DNA of 64,000 nt, taken from positions 3,588 through 67,587 of the forward strand of contig NZ_LVHI01000037.1 of the NCBI RefSeq assembly GCF_001645385.1. The letters are read 5' to 3'. This document shows positions 44,077-51,914 of the stretch, piece after piece. The translations under genes were made by a program, and so were the position numbers. The DNA comes from Rhodococcoides kyotonense (lineage in GTDB: Bacteria; Actinomycetota; Actinomycetes; Mycobacteriales; Mycobacteriaceae). Each line of letters opens with the position of its first letter. The first letter of the stretch is position 1. The notes below the pieces were generated by a model. That model had not been told where the DNA came from, searched no databases, and saw only the letters and a list, made by a program, of their open reading frames with translations.

Positions 44077-45128
44077 GGTCGTCCTCCGACGGTGATGAGT
44101 ACCTTCACGTGTTCGGGATCGGTCGACGCCGTGAACGCGTCGGCGGCGCGATCGAGCGGGAACTCGCCGGTCACGAACTCGTCGATCGGGACGAGGCCTT
44201 CGGTCAGCATGTCGATGGCCTCCCGCACGTCCTCGCGGACGTACATCAGACACCCGGCGACGATGATCTCGCGGTCCTGAACGAGGTCGAGGGGTACCGC
44301 CGTCGCGCCGGCAGCAACGCCGACGATCAGGACGACGCCGCCCTTGTCCACGAGGTCGACTGCCTGAGCGACCGACGATTCCCGCGAGACGCAGTCGATG
44401 ACGACGTCGGCAGGCCCGCCGAGGGCTTCTTTCGCGGTGGCGACGGCGTCCGAAGCGGTCGGATCGAAACTGCCGACGGCGCCGAGCCGTTGCGCCCGAG
44501 CGCGTTTCGACTCCAGAAGATCTGCGACGACGACGGTCGCACCTGCACGACGTGCTGCGAGCAGCACGAACAATCCGATGGGCCCCGCGCCCAACACTGC
44601 GACGCGTTTGCCGTCGAGTCCGTCGACGAGTGTCGCGGCCCGTCGTACAGCGTGAACGGGGGTGGCGAGGGGCTCGATGAGGGCCGCGTGACGGTCGTCG
44701 AGTGCGTCGTCGAGAGGGATCACGCGGTCGGCAGCGATCGTGAACGCGTCGGTCAGGCCGCCGGGTGTCTGGCACCCGAACACCGCGAGTTCGGCGCAGA
44801 TGTTGTAACGCCCGGCGAGGCACTGAGTGCAGTGCCCGCACGCGAGATTGGGTTCGACGACGACGCGTGTGCCCACGAGGGATGCGTCGACACCGTCGCC
44901 GATTGCGTCGACGACGCCGACGACCTCATGGCCGGGCCGAAACGGAAGGTCGATGAACGGATGCCGACCGTGTGCGGCGTGGACATCGGATCCGCAGATG
45001 CCGACGACGGTGCTGCGCACGCGGACTTCTCCGGTCGCCGCTTCCGGAGTCGCGACCGTCTCGACGCTGACGCTGTCGATGCCTTCGACGAGGATGCGCC
45101 GGACGGTGGACACCTCGGTGCTCACCAT
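44073..45128 (-). CDS. Zinc-dependent alcohol/polyol dehydrogenase 1
   Basis: A 351-residue MDR-family dehydrogenase. GICGSDVHAAHG supplies the catalytic zinc Cys, GHEVVG the His-Glu pair, CGHCTQCLAGRYNIC four structural zinc cysteines, and LGAGPIGLFVLLAA the NAD site. It resembles threonine/sorbitol dehydrogenases. ATG 45128 has GGAGG 9 nt upstream and overlaps the SDR stop by 7 nt; GTG 45125 would give a 4-nt overlap. Predicted to oxidise a polyol or sugar in the pathway served by the adjacent ABC importer. Confidence 0.9.
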   Translation of the reverse strand: MVSTEVSTVRRILVEGIDSVSVETVATPEAATGEVRVRSTVVGICGSDVHAAHGRHPFIDLPFRPGHEVVGVVDAIGDGVDASLVGTRVVVEPNLACGHCTQCLAGRYNICAELAVFGCQTPGGLTDAFTIAADRVIPLDDALDDRHAALIEPLATPVHAVRRAATLVDGLDGKRVAVLGAGPIGLFVLLAARRAGATVVVADLLESKRARAQRLGAVGSFDPTASDAVATAKEALGGPADVVIDCVSRESSVAQAVDLVDKGGVVLIVGVAAGATAVPLDLVQDREIIVAGCLMYVREDVREAIDMLTEGLVPIDEFVTGEFPLDRAADAFTASTDPEHVKVLITVGGRP

Positions 45129-45886
45129 GCTGTGTATCCTCCGTCCGCGACGAGAACCGAACCGGTGATGAAACTCGCTGCGTCACTCGCCAAGAACACG
45201 ACACTCGGGGCGATTTCCTCGGGCATCGCGTATCGCTGCATGGGTGCGTCGTCGATCCAGTAGCGCTTGAGATCGGGACGGTCCACCGGAGCCATCTCGG
45301 TCTTGCAGTAGCCGGGGGCCACGGCGTTGACGCGGATACCGAGCGGGCCCCATTCGGCGGCAAGGGATTTGGTGAGATGGTGTACGGCGGCCTTCGACGC
45401 GTTGTACGCCGGCTGCATCTGCGGGCGGTTGACGATGATGCCCGACATGGAACCGATGTTGACGATCGACCCGCTCTTCCGCTCGCGCATGTGGGCGCCG
45501 ACGGCAATGCTGCACTCCCACAACGCTTTGACGTTGAGGTCGAAGACGTTGTCCCATTCGGTTTCGGTGACGTCCCACGAGTCGTTGTGGTAGCAGGTTC
45601 CGGCGTTGTTGACGAGGATGTCGACGTGACCGAGCGTGTCGATCGCCTCGGCGGTCATCCGCTCGACGTCGGCGTGCCGGGTGATGTCGGCTGTGATGGC
45701 CGCGAACTCGTGGCCTTCGGCTGCGGCCTCGGCGACGACCTTCTCGTTGCGTTCCGCGCTGCGTCCGGCGATGGCGACCTTGGCGCCCGCCGCGGCGAGA
45801 CCGAACGCGAACGCGCGTCCGAGTCCTTGGTTGCCGCCGGTGACGATCGCGGTACGTCCGGTCAGATCAAAGGGATTGTTGCTCAT
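45122..45886 (-). CDS. SDR-family polyol/sugar oxidoreductase
   Basis: A 254-residue short-chain dehydrogenase with VTGGNQGLGRAFAFGL as cofactor loop, NNAG, catalytic Ser in NIGSMSG and YNASKAA. The closing VAPGYCKTEMAP and GSVLVADGGYTAW are common in gluconate/arabinitol/threitol dehydrogenases. ATG 45886 overlaps the upstream dehydrogenase stop as ATGA. One of three dehydrogenase families encoded in this operon. Confidence 0.9.
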   Translation of the reverse strand: MSNNPFDLTGRTAIVTGGNQGLGRAFAFGLAAAGAKVAIAGRSAERNEKVVAEAAAEGHEFAAITADITRHADVERMTAEAIDTLGHVDILVNNAGTCYHNDSWDVTETEWDNVFDLNVKALWECSIAVGAHMRERKSGSIVNIGSMSGIIVNRPQMQPAYNASKAAVHHLTKSLAAEWGPLGIRVNAVAPGYCKTEMAPVDRPDLKRYWIDDAPMQRYAMPEEIAPSVVFLASDAASFITGSVLVADGGYTAW

Positions 45887-46926
45887 GCAGGCACCACTAT
45901 CGACTTGAGGCTGGCAGGGTCGGTGTCGCTTTCGAGCGCGTCGGCGACGTGCTCGAGGTCGTAGCGTCCGGTGACGAGCCGGTCGAGATCGACCAGTCCG
46001 GACGACGCGAGATGGATTGCAGCGGGCCAGGTGTCGGTGTAGCGAAACACGCCGGTGACCGTGATCTCGAGGTTCTGGATGTGACTGACGGGAAGGGGGT
46101 AGTCGTCGGCGCCCATTCCGACCAGAACGACGCGCCCGGCAGGTCCGACGGCACGGATGCCGCTCTGCACGGCCGGGACGGCACCGCTGGCGTCGACGAA
46201 TGCGTCGACCTGGGGATCGAGCGCGGCGACGTCGTCGACCGTCGGATCGATCACTTCGGTGGCGCCGAAGGTCAGGGCGCGCTCGCGCCGCGAGGCGACA
46301 GGGTCGGAGACGACGATTCGTGCAGCACCGAAGGCGCGTGCGGCCTGTGCGGTGATGATGCCGATGGGGCCGGCCCCTGCGATCAGGATGGACGATCCGG
46401 GAGCGATCCCGGCCTTGCGCATCGTGGTGACGGCGACCGACAGTGGCTCGAGCAGTGCTGCCGCCTCGTCGGACAGCGAATCCGGAACCGGGTGAGCGAA
46501 GTCCGCGTCGATCGTGACGTAGCGGCAGAAGGCGCCGTCGACAGGAGGCGTCGCGTAGAACTTCATGTCGGGGCACAGGTTGTAACGCCCGGCCATGCAC
46601 TGCGCGCAGCGACGGCACGGGTGTTGCGGTTCGACGGCGACGCGCTGACCGATGCGGCTCTCGTCGACACCCTCGCCGACGGCAGCGATCCGTCCGGACA
46701 GCTCGTGACCGAGAACCATCGGGTCGTGAACCACGAAGTCGCCGATGCGACCTTCGCGATAGTAGTGAACGTCCGAACCACAGACGCCCACTGCCGCGAC
46801 CTCGACGAGCACCTCGTTCGGTGCGGGCGTCGGAACGGGGCGATCTTCGATCTCGAGCGTCCGCACGCCCGTCATCACACTCGCGCGCATCGACGATGCG
46901 GGCGGTGTCGGTGTTGCGGTGGTCAT
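45883..46926 (-). CDS. Zinc-dependent polyol dehydrogenase 2 (sorbitol/xylitol dehydrogenase-like)
   Basis: A 347-residue MDR enzyme closest in wording to L-iditol/sorbitol 2-dehydrogenase: GVCGSDVHYYREG, GHELSG, CRRCAQCMAGRYNLC, LLEPLSVAV and AGAGPIGIITAQAAR. It should oxidise a polyol C2 hydroxyl to a ketose with NAD. ATG 46926 overlaps the epimerase-like gene's stop (ATGA). The presence of a ketose-forming dehydrogenase next to an FGGY kinase suggests a ketose-phosphate route. Confidence 0.9.
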   Translation of the reverse strand: MTTATPTPPASSMRASVMTGVRTLEIEDRPVPTPAPNEVLVEVAAVGVCGSDVHYYREGRIGDFVVHDPMVLGHELSGRIAAVGEGVDESRIGQRVAVEPQHPCRRCAQCMAGRYNLCPDMKFYATPPVDGAFCRYVTIDADFAHPVPDSLSDEAAALLEPLSVAVTTMRKAGIAPGSSILIAGAGPIGIITAQAARAFGAARIVVSDPVASRRERALTFGATEVIDPTVDDVAALDPQVDAFVDASGAVPAVQSGIRAVGPAGRVVLVGMGADDYPLPVSHIQNLEITVTGVFRYTDTWPAAIHLASSGLVDLDRLVTGRYDLEHVADALESDTDPASLKSIVVPA

Positions 46927-47540
46927 GAGTGTCCTTCCGGCAGAGGGGAATCGAGGATGAGGGCGCGGCCGACGACGGCGGTCGACGCACCGGTACTCAG
47001 GCATGCAGGCATCAGATGTTCGGTCACTCCGCCGTCGAGCGTGACGTCGATCCGACGTGCGAGGGCTGTGGCGATCGAGAGGCGATCGGGGTCGGCAACT
47101 CCCGATGTTCCGGGTTCGAGAAGCATGAGCAGCACACCGTCGTACCCGGTCAGATCGACCGTCGATGCGCTCGCCTCATCGACCTCGTCCCAGACCGCCG
47201 CCCACACTCGCGACGAGCCGATACCGGGGGTGCCCAGCGGCACGTACAGATCGCCCACGTCGGGGATACGAGGGAGCATGGCGCGGACTCCGTCTACGCT
47301 TCCGACGAGGTGAACTCCGAGCATGTCGCGCGGCACGATGGCAGCGAGCTCGTCCAGTTCGTCCAGCGTGACGCCGACGGGGAGACCTTCGTCGGGCGCC
47401 ATGACGTCGACGTGCACCGCGATCCCTGCCGCCACGAGTGCCTCGGCGGCCTGCGTCCGGAGTCCTGGCGCTGCGGCGTACACGCTACCGACCAGGTGCT
47501 TTTCGTATCCGACGTGCCAGGGGGCCAGCGTGATCGTCAT
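46923..47540 (-). CDS. Ribulose-phosphate 3-epimerase-like TIM-barrel protein
   Basis: A 205-residue TIM-barrel protein. VHVDVMAPDEGLPVGVTLDEL, LGVHLVGSVDGVRAM, VLLMLLEPGTSG and DVTLDGGVTEHLMPACLSTGASTAVVGRALI (C-terminal phosphate loop) follow the ribulose-phosphate-binding barrel pattern. The usual HxH metal site of true Rpe is only partly matched (VHVDVMAP), so it may be an epimerase or isomerase for a rarer sugar phosphate. It overlaps both neighbours by 4 nt. Confidence 0.75.
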   Translation of the reverse strand: MTITLAPWHVGYEKHLVGSVYAAAPGLRTQAAEALVAAGIAVHVDVMAPDEGLPVGVTLDELDELAAIVPRDMLGVHLVGSVDGVRAMLPRIPDVGDLYVPLGTPGIGSSRVWAAVWDEVDEASASTVDLTGYDGVLLMLLEPGTSGVADPDRLSIATALARRIDVTLDGGVTEHLMPACLSTGASTAVVGRALILDSPLPEGHS

Positions 47541-49021
47541 GCGTTGTCCGGCCGGTCCAGTGCGTCGACGGCAGTTGCTGCCGCCCAGCGTGCGCGGACT
47601 TCGGCGATGTTCCGGGTGGTCTCCCGCGGCGAGACGGTCGTCCGTGCGGGTGGGGTCCATCGCCGTGCGAGTTCGACCATCCCCGCCTCGTCGACGCCCG
47701 CTGCTACGGCTGCTGCCTGCACGCATGCACCACGTGCCGTCGCCTCGTCGGCGTCGGGAACGGTGACGGTGTCGCCGGAGAGGTCGGCGAGCAGCTGCAG
47801 CGTGGCCGGTGACCGGGCGCCACCGCCGACGACCGTGAGCGGGCCGTCGCAGTCGATCCCGAACGAGCGCAACGCATCTCGACCGGCCAGAAGAGACAGC
47901 AGCGGACCTTCGAGGAATGAGCGCGCCATTTCCTCCCGCGTCGTCGCCGACGTGAGGTCCGAGAGCAGGCCCCGTGCGTAGGGACGGTTCGGCGTCCGCT
48001 CGCCGTCGAGGAACGGCACGAGCGTCGGGCCGACGGTGGGTTCGGCGGCGAGGGCGAGAGCGGCGAGCCCGGCGTGGTCGGTTCCCAGGATCCGGGCGGC
48101 GGTATCACCCACTCGGGCTGCATTGAGCGTGCAGACGAGCGGCAAGTACCCGCCGGTGGTGTCAGCGACGCCGTTGACGATGCCTGCCTCGTCGAACACC
48201 GGTGTGCGCGTCGACGTGGCGAACACGCCGGACGTACCGAGACCGATGTACTGGTCGCCGTCGCTCAGACCGAGTCCGAGGTATGCGGCATGCTGATCGC
48301 CCGCACCTGCTCCGACGAGCACGGAACGGGTGAGACCGAGCTCGGTGGCCGCGGAATCGGTCAGTGCCCCGGCGGGCTCGGCGCCTCCGAGGACGGTCGG
48401 GAGCATCGGCAGCCAGTCGCGTGGACCCGCGGCCGCATCGAGGAATTCGGGCAGCCAGGTCGACGTCGTCGCGTCGAAGTAGCCGGTGCCGGACGCGTCG
48501 GATCGATCGGTGACGGCGCGACCGGTGAGCCGGAAGGTCAAGTAGTCGTGCGGCAACAGGATTCGACGCGTGGCGTCCAGCGTCGCGGGTTCGTGTTCGG
48601 CGACCCACGCGAGTTTCGCGATGGTGAATGCAGCGGTCGGAAGGGAACCGATGCGGCGCACCCACTTCGGGCCACCGATTGCCTCGACGAGCTTTGCGAG
48701 CTGCTCCGCGCCGGTGGTGTCGTTCCACAGTTTCGCGGGACGCAGCGGCTCACCTTCGGCGTCGAGCATCACCAGGCCGTGGCACTGTGCCGCGACGGAC
48801 AGCGCGGTCACCTGCACGTCGCCGGCAGCGGCGAGCGCAGCCCGGACGGCGACCACCAGCGCCTCCCACCACGAACGCGGATCCTGCTCGCTGCACGGTG
48901 GGAACGCGGGAGTATGAGGCGCCGACCCGGAGGCGAGCAATTCGCCCGACTCGGCGTCGCGTACCTCGGCCTTGCACGATTGTGTCGACGAGTCGACACC
49001 GACGACGACCTGTCGCGTCAC
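47537..49021 (-). CDS. FGGY-family carbohydrate kinase (xylulokinase-like)
   Basis: A 494-residue sugar kinase. VVVGVDSSTQSCKAEVRDA is the phosphate-1 motif, DYLTFRLTGR and DRSDASGTGYFD follow, and the C-terminal half has VVGGGARSPATLQLLADL. It resembles XylB. It should phosphorylate a ketose made by the operon's dehydrogenases. GTG 49021 overlaps the SIS gene stop (GTGA), and the open frame upstream of it is out-of-frame SIS sequence. Confidence 0.92.
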   Translation of the reverse strand: MTRQVVVGVDSSTQSCKAEVRDAESGELLASGSAPHTPAFPPCSEQDPRSWWEALVVAVRAALAAAGDVQVTALSVAAQCHGLVMLDAEGEPLRPAKLWNDTTGAEQLAKLVEAIGGPKWVRRIGSLPTAAFTIAKLAWVAEHEPATLDATRRILLPHDYLTFRLTGRAVTDRSDASGTGYFDATTSTWLPEFLDAAAGPRDWLPMLPTVLGGAEPAGALTDSAATELGLTRSVLVGAGAGDQHAAYLGLGLSDGDQYIGLGTSGVFATSTRTPVFDEAGIVNGVADTTGGYLPLVCTLNAARVGDTAARILGTDHAGLAALALAAEPTVGPTLVPFLDGERTPNRPYARGLLSDLTSATTREEMARSFLEGPLLSLLAGRDALRSFGIDCDGPLTVVGGGARSPATLQLLADLSGDTVTVPDADEATARGACVQAAAVAAGVDEAGMVELARRWTPPARTTVSPRETTRNIAEVRARWAAATAVDALDRPDNA

Positions 49022-49659
49022 AGTCCGACCACCGGTTCGTTCGACGCGGACATGACGTCGTCGCGAGTTCCGACGCCGCCTGCCGGGTGCGAGTTCACGA
49101 CGTCGTGCATCGTGTGGCCGCTCAACGACATGGCGACGACGCCGACCGCGTCTCCCCATGCGCCGACTGCGAGCGTGCTCGCCATGGCGATCATGTTTCC
49201 CGGGTCGGAATCGGGCTGGGTTGCAGGGAGTTCCGCGATGTCGGTGGCCGCGGACGCGAAGGGGGATTCGACGGACTCGGTGACGGCGACGACACGAACC
49301 CCGCGCTCGACGAGGCGGGTCACCAGCCGAGTGAGCTCGGACGAGCGCCCTGTCTTGGAGATGGCGAGCACGAGATCGGACGTCTCGATCGCGCCCATTC
49401 CGCCGTGCAGTGCATCCATGGCGGGGAGGTAGAGGGCGGGTGCGCCGCAGACGGACAGCAAATGGGCCAGGCGCTCGGCCATGATTCCCGACGTTCCCGA
49501 ACCGGTGGTGATGACCTTGCCGGACGTCTCGACCACGGCGCGGGCGACGCGAACGACGCTGGGCTCGACGGTATCCGCGAGGTTGGCCAGGCCGACGGCC
49601 TCCCGGACCAACACGGTGTGCGCGAGACGCCGAAGTTCGGCGTCGTCGAGCTTGCTCAT
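49018..49659 (-). CDS. SIS-domain sugar-phosphate isomerase
   Basis: A 213-residue protein with a single SIS fold: GKVITTGSGTSGIMAERLAHLL, LHGGMGAIETSDLVLAISKTGRSSEL and GVRVVAVTESVESP. It resembles the isomerase half of KdsD/KpsF or PHI. It should isomerise a ketose/aldose phosphate. ATG 49659 has GAGG 8 nt upstream. First gene of the operon; a TGCTCA operator-like box overlaps its translation start region (49653-49658). Confidence 0.88.
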   Translation of the reverse strand: MSKLDDAELRRLAHTVLVREAVGLANLADTVEPSVVRVARAVVETSGKVITTGSGTSGIMAERLAHLLSVCGAPALYLPAMDALHGGMGAIETSDLVLAISKTGRSSELTRLVTRLVERGVRVVAVTESVESPFASAATDIAELPATQPDSDPGNMIAMASTLAVGAWGDAVGVVAMSLSGHTMHDVVNSHPAGGVGTRDDVMSASNEPVVGL

Positions 49660-49744
49660 ATGTCGTACCTCACTGCTCACATGCATAGTGAACAGGATCA
49701 TGCTTTGTCCGTGCTCATGTGTCAATCAGCTTGCTCAGATGAGC
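49653..49744. promoter_or_regulatory. Divergent promoter region with four TGCTCA boxes
   Basis: TGCTCA occurs at 49653, 49674, 49712 and 49732, spaced 21, 38 and 20 bp. The last forms the perfect palindrome GCTCA-GA-TGAGC (49733-49744). The boxes lie between the sugar operon start (49659, reading left) and the SorC-type regulator (49788, reading right). They are the likely operators for that regulator; spacing near two helical turns suits an oligomer. Confidence 0.6.
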
Positions 49745-49787
49745 GCATGTGATGATGATGGTGTCAGTGACAGCGAAAGGTGGGGGG

Positions 49788-50735
49788 ATGCCGCAGGAGT
49801 CCGAGGTCCGCAGAGTGGGGCCGGAGGAACTCGTCCAGCGAGGATTGATTGCGCGTCGGTACTACGTCGACGGGCGCACACGGGTTCAGATTGCGGACGA
49901 GTTCGGTCTTTCCCGCTTCAAGGTGGCTCGCATTCTCGAGGACGCCGTCGCGTCGGGAATGGTCGAGATCACCGTGCACGCCCCGGAATCGATCGACATA
50001 GAACTTTCGCGCGCACTGAAGGACGAGTTCGGATTGCGGATGGCGTTCGCGGTCCGCACCGCCAGTGACGGTCAGGACGAGCTGTGGGACGCGGTGGGTC
50101 GCGTCACCGCTGAGCTGCTGAGCGAAATCGTCACGCCCGCAGACGTACTCGGCGTCGACTGTGGTCGAACGTTGTCCCGGATGACGACGCATCTCGACGC
50201 CATCGCCGAATGCGACGTCGTGCAGTTGACGGGCATGGCGGGTGCCGTCGGTGCGACATCCGCCGAACTGGTGCGTCGAATCACCGAACTCGGGGGAGGG
50301 CAGGCGTGGTCGATGTACGCGCCGCTCGTCGTGTCCGACGCACGCACGTGCGCTGCGCTGAGCAGCAGTCGGGGAATTCAGGAGACGCTGCGCCACCATG
50401 CCTCGGTGACGAAAGCCGTTGTCTCCATCGGCGCGTGGGGGCCGGGTTTGTCGCAGGTGTACGACTTGCTGACGCCGTCGGAGGCGAGGGACTGGACGGC
50501 GAAAGGCGTGGTGGCCGAGTCCTGTGCGCTACTGCTCGACGCGGAAGGAAACCGCGTGCACGGGTTGGACGACCGGCGGATGGGCGTGTCGGAGGACGGC
50601 CTGCGCGGCATCGAGCACGTCATTGCCATTGCGGCGGGTGAAGCGAAGGTCGCGGCCGTCCGAGCCGTGCTGAAATCCGGACTGGTGTCGTCGCTGATCA
50701 TCGACGCCGGGACCGCTGCGGGGCTCGTGCGCTGA
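49788..50735 (+). CDS. SorC/DeoR-type sugar-binding transcriptional regulator
   Basis: A 315-residue regulator. The N-terminal HTH shows ARRYYVDGRTRVQIADEFGLSRFKVARILEDA, and the C-terminal sugar-binding domain has VGRVTAELLSEIV, VLGVDCGRTLSRM and AGEAKVAAVRAVLKSGLVSSLIID, as in SorC, DeoR (B. subtilis) and CggR. ATG 49788 is preceded by a purine-rich GAAAGGTGGGG. It is divergent from the polyol operon and should sense a phosphorylated intermediate. Its stop is immediately followed by palindrome copy C. Confidence 0.92.
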   Translation: MPQESEVRRVGPEELVQRGLIARRYYVDGRTRVQIADEFGLSRFKVARILEDAVASGMVEITVHAPESIDIELSRALKDEFGLRMAFAVRTASDGQDELWDAVGRVTAELLSEIVTPADVLGVDCGRTLSRMTTHLDAIAECDVVQLTGMAGAVGATSAELVRRITELGGGQAWSMYAPLVVSDARTCAALSSSRGIQETLRHHASVTKAVVSIGAWGPGLSQVYDLLTPSEARDWTAKGVVAESCALLLDAEGNRVHGLDDRRMGVSEDGLRGIEHVIAIAAGEAKVAAVRAVLKSGLVSSLIIDAGTAAGLVR

Positions 50736-50806
50736 TTGCGCTCCGCACCCGTGCGCGGATAGTTGCAACCTGGGCCAACTATTCGCGCACGGGCGGCGTA
50801 GCCGCC
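50736..50806. repeat. Extragenic palindrome, copy C
   Basis: ttgcgctccgcacccgtgcg and cgcgcacgggcggcgtagcc are inverted arms around gcggatagttgcaacctggg and ccaactatt. It starts at the base after the SorC gene stop. Its right arm encodes the last residues (TPPVRE) and stop of the convergent DUF2256/DUF3253 gene. Confidence 0.85.
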
Positions 50807-51192
50807 CAGCGAATTCTGATGGGACCCTTGGCTGTCGACGGGTCGACGACCGAACCTTTCTGCGTGATCTCGACCTCGCCTGCGTCGACCATCCGGCGGG
50901 CGGCGCGACGTACCGGCTCCATCAGGTCGCGCCAGTTGTCGTCGGACATCGCCCGGGCGACCTCGGACGGACAGATGGTCGCATCGCGGGACCGGGCGTC
51001 GAGCAACTCTCTGATCTTGTTCTCGAGGTCGTGATCCGAGGACGTCACCTTGCGCCGCCTGCACGCGTCGCTGCAGTACTTGATGTCATCCCAGTGTCGC
51101 TCCCACTTCTTGCGCCATTCGATTCGGCGGCCGCACGACGCACATGTCTTGTCCGGGGGTGTCGATTGCCTGGAGCGGTGTGCGTGGGCCAC
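50779..51192 (-). CDS. DUF2256/DUF3253 fusion protein
   Basis: About 137 residues. The front holds a four-cysteine zinc module KTCASCGRRIEWRKKWE then YCSDACRRRK (DUF2256). The rest is a winged-helix-like DUF3253: ENKIRELLDARSRDATICPSEVARA, then PVRRAARRMVDAGEVEITQKG. GTG 51192 is the likely start, although its ribosome site is weak. The C-terminal six residues come from palindrome C. Role unknown; both domains suggest nucleic-acid binding. Confidence 0.8.
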   Translation of the reverse strand: MAHAHRSRQSTPPDKTCASCGRRIEWRKKWERHWDDIKYCSDACRRRKVTSSDHDLENKIRELLDARSRDATICPSEVARAMSDDNWRDLMEPVRRAARRMVDAGEVEITQKGSVVDPSTAKGPIRIRWAATPPVRE

Positions 51193-51206
51193 CGAATCCA
51201 CTGTAG

Positions 51207-51830
51207 CTACCGTGGTCGGTGTGATGTGGAGATGAACTGGTAGGTCGCGGACTCGACGATCTGCTGCGGCGTCACGTCGATCTCGTCGTTCAACCACGCG
51301 ATGATCAGTTCGGCGAGACCGCCGGTGAACAGCAGGCCGTTGATCTCCGACCGTGGCTCGGGCCATGCGTCGCTGCCGTACAGTTCGTGAGCTTGGTCTG
51401 CTACCAGGCGGGCGAAGTCGCGCAACGATTCTCGACGATATCGGCGCAACGAGTCGACGGCGAGAGACTCGATCATGGCGACTCGTCCCTTGCGCGGGTC
51501 GTCGGTCAACACGGTCACGAATGCGGTGATTGCCTGCCGCACTCGGGCTTCGACGGTGCCGTCGGACGAATGGAGCGCGGCAAGTGCGGCGACTCGGATC
51601 TCGTCGGACACCATGTCGACCACCTGGCGCAGCAATTCGTCCTTGCTGCTGAAGCTTTCGTAGAAGTATCGCTCGGTGAGTTTGGCCCGCGCGCAGATCG
51701 CGGTCATCGTCGCACCCTTCGCGCCTGCGTCGGCGAAGACGTCCAACCCGGCGTCGAGCAGTCGGGACCTACGTTCGGTTGCGCGGTCGTCGGCGCTCAT
51801 TCCGGCGTAGCGACGCGTCGTCGGGGTCAT
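51207..51830 (-). CDS. TetR-family transcriptional regulator
   Basis: A 207-residue TetR repressor. The HTH is RSRLLDAGLDVFADAGAKGATMTAICARAKLTERYFYESFSSKDELL (residues ~18-64), followed by an all-helical ligand domain. ATG 51830 is used. The gene is divergent from the P450 gene, and a 24-bp palindrome lies between them, so control of the P450 is very likely. Autoregulation is also expected. Confidence 0.9.
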   Translation of the reverse strand: MTPTTRRYAGMSADDRATERRSRLLDAGLDVFADAGAKGATMTAICARAKLTERYFYESFSSKDELLRQVVDMVSDEIRVAALAALHSSDGTVEARVRQAITAFVTVLTDDPRKGRVAMIESLAVDSLRRYRRESLRDFARLVADQAHELYGSDAWPEPRSEINGLLFTGGLAELIIAWLNDEIDVTPQQIVESATYQFISTSHRPR

Positions 51831-51875
51831 GTGTCGATGTTGACAGATGCAGCAGATGTGACGCAGACTACATCC

Positions 51876-51899
51876 ATCTGACATGACGTCCTGTCAGAT
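51876..51899. promoter_or_regulatory. TetR operator palindrome upstream of P450
   Basis: ATCTGACA (51876-51883) and TGTCAGAT (51892-51899) flank TGACGTCC; 11 of 12 symmetric base pairs match. A half-like TGACAGATG also occurs at 51841. It lies 15 nt before the P450 ATG and 46 nt before the TetR start, well placed to block the P450 promoter. Confidence 0.75.
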
Positions 51900-51914
51900 T
51901 ACGGGAGGTTCGCC

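Noticed and set aside
45122-46990. A 622-codon frame ahead of the SDR gene
   Set aside because: The extra N-terminal part is dehydrogenase 2 read in the wrong frame; the SDR starts at 45886 with an ATGA overlap.
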